From an uncultured Clostridia bacterium (lineage in GTDB: Bacteria > Bacillota > Clostridia > Oscillospirales > Ruminococcaceae): 64,000 nt of DNA. The notes beneath the pieces are model-generated. The model saw only the letters and a list, made by a program, of their open reading frames with translations, searched no databases and was not told the DNA's origin. A program made the translations under genes and the position numbers. The stretch spans positions 1-64,000 of the forward strand of contig CAMVNQ010000011.1 of the NCBI GenBank assembly GCA_947168885.1, in the 5' to 3' direction. Of this stretch, positions 59,251 through 64,000 are shown one piece after another; positions within the stretch are counted from its first letter, which is position 1; every line of letters starts with the position of its first letter.

Positions 59251-59631
59251 ATGATCGGAAAAGAGAAAACCGAAAATTATCTCAAGGTTATATATAAGCT
59301 CCAGTCATCCGGAAGCCGCGTCAAAGGCGTGAATGTGGCTTCGGAGCTGAATGTTTCGCGCCCGACGGTATACGTGGCGCTGAAGGAACTGAGAAAGGAA
59401 GGGTATATCAGGACTTTTGACGACGGAAGCTTTATGCTGACAAAAACAGGTGTCGCCGAGGCACAGAACGTTGAGGATCGCTTTATTTTCTTCAAGGATA
59501 TGCTGACTTTTCTGAATGTGGATAAAGATATAGCGGAAGAGGATGCTTGCAGGATGGAGCATACTGTTTCCGAAGACAGTTACAGGGCATTGCAGCAGTT
59601 TTTCAGCGCTAAAATGACACAAGGTGTGTAA
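59251..59631 (+). CDS. DtxR/MntR family metal-dependent repressor
   Basis: A 126-residue regulator. It has an N-terminal winged helix (ENYLKVIYKLQ, VASELNVSRPTVYVALKEL) and a dimerisation/metal-binding domain with the typical DACRMEHTVSEDS segment holding candidate ligands Glu and His. It lacks the C-terminal SH3-like domain, as MntR does. ATG 59251 follows GGAGGG. Encoded at the end of the iron operon, it is the natural candidate to bind the GTTAG-N6-CTAAC sites before FTR1, ZIP and the orphan promoter. Iron or manganese as corepressor cannot be decided. Confidence 0.9.
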   Translation: MIGKEKTENYLKVIYKLQSSGSRVKGVNVASELNVSRPTVYVALKELRKEGYIRTFDDGSFMLTKTGVAEAQNVEDRFIFFKDMLTFLNVDKDIAEEDACRMEHTVSEDSYRALQQFFSAKMTQGV

Positions 59632-59644
59632 TAGCATGAATTGT

Positions 59645-59745
59645 GACAGATGATTTAAGGCTAATGTCATCTGTCCGGTGTGTAAAACAATAATATATAA
59701 AGGCAATGCCGCACAAACAGACGCACTCTCTTTGTGCGGTATTGC
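59645..59745. repeat. Two hairpins, one with MITE-like ends
   Basis: GACAGATGA (59645-59653) pairs perfectly with TCATCTGTC (59667-59675), right after the repressor gene. A second hairpin, GCAATGCCGCACAAA and TTTGTGCGGTATTGC (59703-59745), carries the terminal sequence of the MITE at 16234. Neither has a T tract. They may moderate readthrough into the ABC pair or be insertion remnants. Confidence 0.6.
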
Positions 59746-59769
59746 ATAAAAACTCAGGAGGTAAGGAAA

Positions 59770-61533
59770 TTGAAAACAGACCCGAAATTTGACTCTATGA
59801 AAGTCATTAACTCCTACGCCGGCGGGCACCGGCATCTGATAACCGTCGGGCGCATACTTGCCGCAGTTAGCGCGCTTATGGCACTGGTGCCGTTCTACGA
59901 CCTGTGGCGCATTATCCGCATTGCGGTTATGGGCGAAGATCCGGCAGGTATCGCTCCGATAGCATGGACTGCGGTCGCGTGGACGGTCGGTTCACTGCTC
60001 GTTTACATAGGAGCGCTGATGTGTACACATATTGCAGCGTTCCGCGTTCAGGCGAGTATGAGAAGCTCTCTTATGCACCGCATAATGACGCTTCCGCTCG
60101 GCGTGTTCGACGAGGACGGAACCGGCAAGATCCGCCGTACGGTAAACGACTCGACAGCAGCGACCGAAACGTTCATAGCGCACAATCTTCCCGATAAGTC
60201 GGTAGCTGCCGCGACACCGATAGGGCTTGCGGCGCTGCTTCTGATCTTTGACTGGAAGATAGGGCTTATCTGCGTTATCACTGCGATAATAGGCTTCGCG
60301 TTTATGATGTCGATGATGGGCAAGGGTATGCAGGAGAAAATGGCGGAGTATCAGAACGCACTCGATGCGATGAGCAGCGAGGCGACCGAGTACGTTCGCG
60401 GAATACCTGTTGTAAAGGTATTCGGACAGTCCGTTCATTCGTTCACTCGCTTCAAAAAAGCGATAGACGGCTACGGAAAATGGGCGACGGATTACACGCT
60501 CATGCTGCGTCCGAAAATGGCGGCGTTCATGACCTGCATAAACGCAGTTTTCGCATTTATCGTTCTTGCCGCTTACCTGTTTTCGGGCGGTAGTATGACG
60601 AATGATCTCATTCTCAACATCATGTATTATATCATCGTGACACCTCTGTTCACAGTTACTCTCACAAAGATCGCGTATTCCGGAGAGCAGGAAATGGTGG
60701 TGCAGGACGCGCTCAAACGTATCGACAATATCCTGTCCGTTGAGCCGCTTGCGGAAGCGCAGAGCAATGAAACTCCCGCAGATAATTCGGTTGAATTGAC
60801 CGGTGTTTGCTACCGTTACAAGGACGCAGTGAGTGATGCCGTACATGACCTGAATATCAGCATAAATGCAGGTGAACACGTCGCATTCGTCGGACCGTCG
60901 GGTGGCGGAAAAACGACGACCGCGGAACTGATAGCCCGGTTCTTTGACGTGACCGAAGGCTCGATAAAAATAGGCGGCGCGGATATCCGTAAGATAACGC
61001 AGGACAAGCTTATGAACTATGTTTCGTTCGTATTTCAGGACAGCCGGTTGCTAAAAGCGTCGATACTCGAAAATGTTCGTCTTGCAAGACCGGACGCGAG
61101 CGAAGCTGAAGTTCTCGCGGCACTTGAAAAGGCACAGTGCGGCGACATAATCGAAAAGCTTCCGGATGGCATCAACACCGTCATCGGTACGAAAGGAACA
61201 TACCTTTCCGGCGGTGAGCAGCAGCGGATTTCAATTGCCCGCGCTATACTCAAGAATGCGCCGATTCTCATTCTCGACGAAGCCACAGCTTTCGCCGACC
61301 CGGATAATGAAATGAAGGTGCAGGCTGCATTCGAGACTCTTGCAAAGGACAAAACACTTATCATGATAGCACACAGACTCAGCACCGTGACGGATGCCGA
61401 CCGCATCTATGTGCTCGATAACGGCAGTGTAGCCGAGAGCGGCAGCCATGCGGAGCTTATGCAGAAAGGCGGCTTGTACAGCAGAATGTACGAAGAATAC
61501 ACCCGTTCGGTGGATTGGAAGGTGAATGCGTAA
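59770..61533 (+). CDS. ABC transporter, fused permease-ATPase (IrtAB/YbtPQ-like), subunit 1
   Basis: A 587-residue ABC half-transporter of the exporter fold: six N-terminal helices, then an ATPase with Walker A GPSGGGKTT, signature LSGGEQQRISIARA, Walker B ILILDEATAFADPD and His switch IMIAHRLSTV. The start is TTG 59770 after CAGGAGG. It overlaps its partner gene by one base. Heterodimers of this type next to iron genes are often siderophore importers (IrtAB, YbtPQ), which is the favoured but unproven role. Confidence 0.88.
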   Translation: MKTDPKFDSMKVINSYAGGHRHLITVGRILAAVSALMALVPFYDLWRIIRIAVMGEDPAGIAPIAWTAVAWTVGSLLVYIGALMCTHIAAFRVQASMRSSLMHRIMTLPLGVFDEDGTGKIRRTVNDSTAATETFIAHNLPDKSVAAATPIGLAALLLIFDWKIGLICVITAIIGFAFMMSMMGKGMQEKMAEYQNALDAMSSEATEYVRGIPVVKVFGQSVHSFTRFKKAIDGYGKWATDYTLMLRPKMAAFMTCINAVFAFIVLAAYLFSGGSMTNDLILNIMYYIIVTPLFTVTLTKIAYSGEQEMVVQDALKRIDNILSVEPLAEAQSNETPADNSVELTGVCYRYKDAVSDAVHDLNISINAGEHVAFVGPSGGGKTTTAELIARFFDVTEGSIKIGGADIRKITQDKLMNYVSFVFQDSRLLKASILENVRLARPDASEAEVLAALEKAQCGDIIEKLPDGINTVIGTKGTYLSGGEQQRISIARAILKNAPILILDEATAFADPDNEMKVQAAFETLAKDKTLIMIAHRLSTVTDADRIYVLDNGSVAESGSHAELMQKGGLYSRMYEEYTRSVDWKVNA

Positions 61534-63266
61534 TGGTTAAATATTTACAGCATAAATTCGCGCTTTCACACGACGGCGCGGTTGATATGATAAAGGCGTG
61601 CATCAGCGTCACTGTGACGAATATCGCGCTTATGATGAGTGCGGAAATACTCTATCTGCTGATAAGCGATATGTTGGGAGACGGGCTGACCGCCGAGCGC
61701 CTGCCGGTTTACATAGGCGGTTCGATAGCAGTTATCGCGCTTATCTGGGTAACAAATTTCATTCAGTACAACAAGACTTTCCTTGCAACCTACAAAGAAA
61801 GCGGAGTGCGCAGAACCACACTTGCCGAGCGGTTACGGAAACTCCCGCTGTCGTTCTTTGGAAAGAAAGACCTTTCCGACCTCACAACCACGATAATGTC
61901 GGACTGTGCTATGATCGAGACCGCGTCAAGCCACTGGATACCGGAGCTTATCGGAGCTCTTGTCTCGACAGCGCTGGTCGGGATAAGTATGTTTTTCTTC
62001 TTCGACTGGCGAATGGTTCTCGCGAGCTTCTGGGTAATTCCCGCGTCGTTTCTGCTGATATTTTTCTCTGCAAACCTACAGAAAAAGGCGGTCAGAAAAA
62101 ACAACAGCGTGAAAATGGAACTTGCCGACGGAATACAAGAAGCGCTTGAATCCGTACGCGACCTGCGCTCGAACAACGCACAGAACAGGTATATGAGCGG
62201 ACTTGATGTGAAGATAAAGAATGTAGAAAAATACGCACTTTTTACGGAGCTGAAACTTGCCGTGTTCGTGAATGCAGCTGCGATAATACTCAAAGTCGGG
62301 ATCGCTACTACCGCGCTTGTTGGCGGAGCGCTTTTCGCTTCGGGTGAGATCGGCCTGCTGACATTCTTCATGTTCCTTATGCTCGTGGCGAGACTGTACG
62401 ACCCGATGAACATAACGCTCCAGAATTTCGCCGCGATAATCGCCTGCACGGTACAGTGCGAGCGCCTCGACGAAGTATTGTCGCACGACATTCAGACGAG
62501 TTCGGACAGGATGACAAACAACGGATACGACATAAAGTTCGACCACGTTTCGTTCTCGTACAGCAACGATACCGCGGTGCTCAAAGACGTTTCGTTCACC
62601 GCGAAACAGGGCGAGGTCACTGCGCTTATCGGTCCCTCGGGCGGCGGCAAGACAACGGTTTCACGGCTTGCGGCAAGGTTCTGGGATATAAGCGGCGGTA
62701 AGATAACTCTCGGCGGAATGGATATTTCCGGTGTGGATCCCGAAACGCTTTTCTCAGCGTATTCTATCGTATTTCAGGACGTTACTCTGTTCAATCAGAC
62801 TGTTATGGATAATATCCGTATCGGCCGGAAAAACGCCACCGATGAAGAAGTCATGCAGGCGGCGAAGCTTGCAAACTGCGACGAATTCGTTTCAAAGCTG
62901 CCGGACGGTTACAACACGATGATCGGTGAGAACGGAAGCGAGCTTTCCGGCGGCGAACGTCAGCGTATCTCGATAGCGAGAGCGTTCCTGAAAGACGCGC
63001 CGGTGATACTGCTCGATGAAGCTACAGCGTCGCTCGACGTCGAGAACGAGACTGCGATACAGCAGGCATTGTCAGCACTGATAAAGAACAAGACTGTTCT
63101 GATAATCGCACATCGTATGCGTACTATCGCTGATGCCGATCACATCGTTGTGCTTGGTGACGGAGTTGTTGCCGAGGAAGGAACACCCGACGAACTGTAT
63201 AAAAAGAACGGAATTTACCGCCGCATGACTGAGCAGCAGCTTGTTTCACAGAACTGGAAGATGTAA
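61533..63266 (+). CDS. ABC transporter, fused permease-ATPase (IrtAB/YbtPQ-like), subunit 2
   Basis: A 577-residue partner of the preceding protein with the same layout. Walker A is GPSGGGKTT, signature LSGGERQRISIARA, Walker B VILLDEATASLDVE and switch His IIAHRMRTI. Both subunits have complete ATP sites. ATG 61533 overlaps the preceding stop (TAATG). The alpha/beta hydrolase gene follows after ten bases. Confidence 0.9.
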   Translation: MVKYLQHKFALSHDGAVDMIKACISVTVTNIALMMSAEILYLLISDMLGDGLTAERLPVYIGGSIAVIALIWVTNFIQYNKTFLATYKESGVRRTTLAERLRKLPLSFFGKKDLSDLTTTIMSDCAMIETASSHWIPELIGALVSTALVGISMFFFFDWRMVLASFWVIPASFLLIFFSANLQKKAVRKNNSVKMELADGIQEALESVRDLRSNNAQNRYMSGLDVKIKNVEKYALFTELKLAVFVNAAAIILKVGIATTALVGGALFASGEIGLLTFFMFLMLVARLYDPMNITLQNFAAIIACTVQCERLDEVLSHDIQTSSDRMTNNGYDIKFDHVSFSYSNDTAVLKDVSFTAKQGEVTALIGPSGGGKTTVSRLAARFWDISGGKITLGGMDISGVDPETLFSAYSIVFQDVTLFNQTVMDNIRIGRKNATDEEVMQAAKLANCDEFVSKLPDGYNTMIGENGSELSGGERQRISIARAFLKDAPVILLDEATASLDVENETAIQQALSALIKNKTVLIIAHRMRTIADADHIVVLGDGVVAEEGTPDELYKKNGIYRRMTEQQLVSQNWKM

Positions 63267-63276
63267 GGAGAAACCC

Positions 63277-64000
63277 GTGATAAAGTATGACATAACACAA
63301 CCAATTGTGCTGAAAAAGGGCGTTTATAAACTGAACGACGAGCGCAATTTCGACTATCAGCTAAATCGCGTAATTAACTGGGACGGCGGACGGCTCGAAG
63401 ATGTTAAGCCGATTGCCGCGAACATAAAGAACAGCACGGATTGGAAACGTGAGATGATAAAGCTCGGAGACACGGCTATGAGTGAAGGGCGCACTGGAAA
63501 TGCGATAGCGTACTACCGTATGAGCGAGTTCTTCATGTATGACGGCGACCCCGACAAGCGCCGGTATTACGGACTTGCGACAAAGCTGTTCTATGAATAT
63601 TACGCCGATTACTTCGAGGGCGATGATCCACGCATAGAGAGGTATGATGTGCCTTACGAGAACGTAAAGCTGCCCGTGATGCACGTAAGGCCGTTCGGTG
63701 AGTGCAAAGGAAAGATCCTTATACACGGCGGCAACGACAGCTATTTCGAGGAGTTCCTGTTTTCGCTGCTGTATTTGCAGGAAAAGGGGTTTGATGTTTA
63801 CTTGTTTGAAGGTCCGGGACAGGGCGGCGTGATGCGGATGCAAGGTATGCATTTCACGCACGAGTGGGAAAAGCCCGTCAAGGCTGTGCTGGATTTCTTC
63901 GGCATTTCCGACATAACGATCATCGGTATCTCCCTCGGCGGGTATCTCGCGCCGCGCGCAGCCGCATTTGACAAGCGTATCACAAAAGTCGTCGCATGGT
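63277..64000 (+). CDS. Alpha/beta hydrolase, partial at window end
   Basis: The first 241 codons of a hydrolase that runs off the window. The start is GTG 63277 after AAGGAG. It has an N-terminal helical part as in FrsA/acyl-hydrolase types, then IHGGNDSYFEEF (oxyanion region), FEGPGQGG and the nucleophile elbow GISLGGY; the acid and base residues lie beyond the window. It is co-transcribed with the ABC pair, so a role in releasing iron from an ester-type siderophore or processing its ligand is possible but speculative. Confidence 0.85.
   Translation, partial: MIKYDITQPIVLKKGVYKLNDERNFDYQLNRVINWDGGRLEDVKPIAANIKNSTDWKREMIKLGDTAMSEGRTGNAIAYYRMSEFFMYDGDPDKRRYYGLATKLFYEYYADYFEGDDPRIERYDVPYENVKLPVMHVRPFGECKGKILIHGGNDSYFEEFLFSLLYLQEKGFDVYLFEGPGQGGVMRMQGMHFTHEWEKPVKAVLDFFGISDITIIGISLGGYLAPRAAAFDKRITKVVAW

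Noticed and set aside
59992-60879. A 295-codon minus-strand frame across the ABC transporter subunit 1
   Set aside because: Antisense to a well-supported gene with complete ATPase motifs.
1-64000. CRISPR array, prophage or intact insertion sequence
   Set aside because: No regularly spaced short repeats, cas genes, phage genes or transposase frames were seen; the repeats found are dispersed MITEs and structured units.

Overview
The window looks like a chromosomal segment of a cellulolytic, strictly anaerobic Bacillota, most likely a Ruminococcus-type gut or rumen bacterium (Oscillospiraceae). This is inference from gene content and was not tested by a search. The basis is: lipoprotein GH5 and GH3 enzymes, a cytoplasmic GH9, the complete [FeFe]-hydrogenase maturation set hydE-hydG-hydF, a YtrA-type GntR/ABC operon, an NPxTG-type wall-sorting signal, moderate GC, and clear Bacillota promoters and Shine-Dalgarno sequences. 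No rRNA, tRNA, CRISPR array, phage module or intact transposase was recognised.

Layout. 1-5.9 kb: a TetR regulator with its own operator and an alpha/beta hydrolase, then leftward small hypothetical genes, a YolD-like protein with a Y-family DNA polymerase, and a GNAT acetyltransferase. 6-10 kb: hydEGF behind a consensus promoter and a leader containing an intrinsic terminator. 10.4-15.2 kb: a GntR/ABC-transporter operon facing a LytTR regulator with two membrane proteins. 15.3-25.7 kb: an orphan YolD-like gene, a GNAT gene split by a MITE, a GH5 cellulase lipoprotein, a decayed wall-anchored clostripain-like protease, a serine hydrolase, a HAD phosphatase, a flavodoxin-like reductase and an aldo/keto reductase. 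25.9-30.4 kb: a decayed mgtE with a leader peptide and attenuator, a TetR regulator, and an oxidative-stress operon (two glutathione peroxidases and a nitroreductase). 30.5-36.9 kb: a leftward MATE-GH9-alcohol dehydrogenase-oxidoreductase operon, a small kinase and a hypothetical gene. 37-45 kb: a hybrid histidine kinase, a solute-binding lipoprotein, a GH3 beta-glucosidase lipoprotein and an AraC regulator. 45-64 kb: a metal-uptake region.

The most coherent system is the metal region. A ZIP transporter (leftward) and a long rightward run starting with an FTR1 iron permease are driven by promoters that each carry the inverted repeat GTTAG-N6-CTAAC just downstream of the -10 box. The rightward run encodes FTR1 fused to a TM2 domain, a P19/Tpd-like iron-binding lipoprotein, a DUF2318-like membrane protein, three FtsX-type permeases with two ATPases, an FMN-binding lipoprotein with a flavinylation motif, a four-helix membrane protein with one His per helix (cytochrome b-like), a transglutaminase-like lipoprotein, a DUF4418-like protein, and a DtxR/MntR-family regulator. 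After it come a heterodimeric ABC exporter-fold pair and an alpha/beta hydrolase that runs off the window. The first part resembles the P19/FTR1 iron-uptake cluster of Campylobacter. The flavin and heme parts suggest extracytoplasmic electron transfer for iron handling.

The window is also rich in small non-autonomous elements. A four-copy MITE family (TIR starting GGGAACCTCTAAAAACC, 4-bp AT-rich target duplications) has hit mgtE, the protease gene and two 5' leaders. A second MITE (TIR GGC-A/T-ATACCGCACAAA) has split a GNAT gene. A third family of about 264-bp, highly base-paired repeats sits at gene 3' ends, with arms that covary between copies and short hairpin derivatives.
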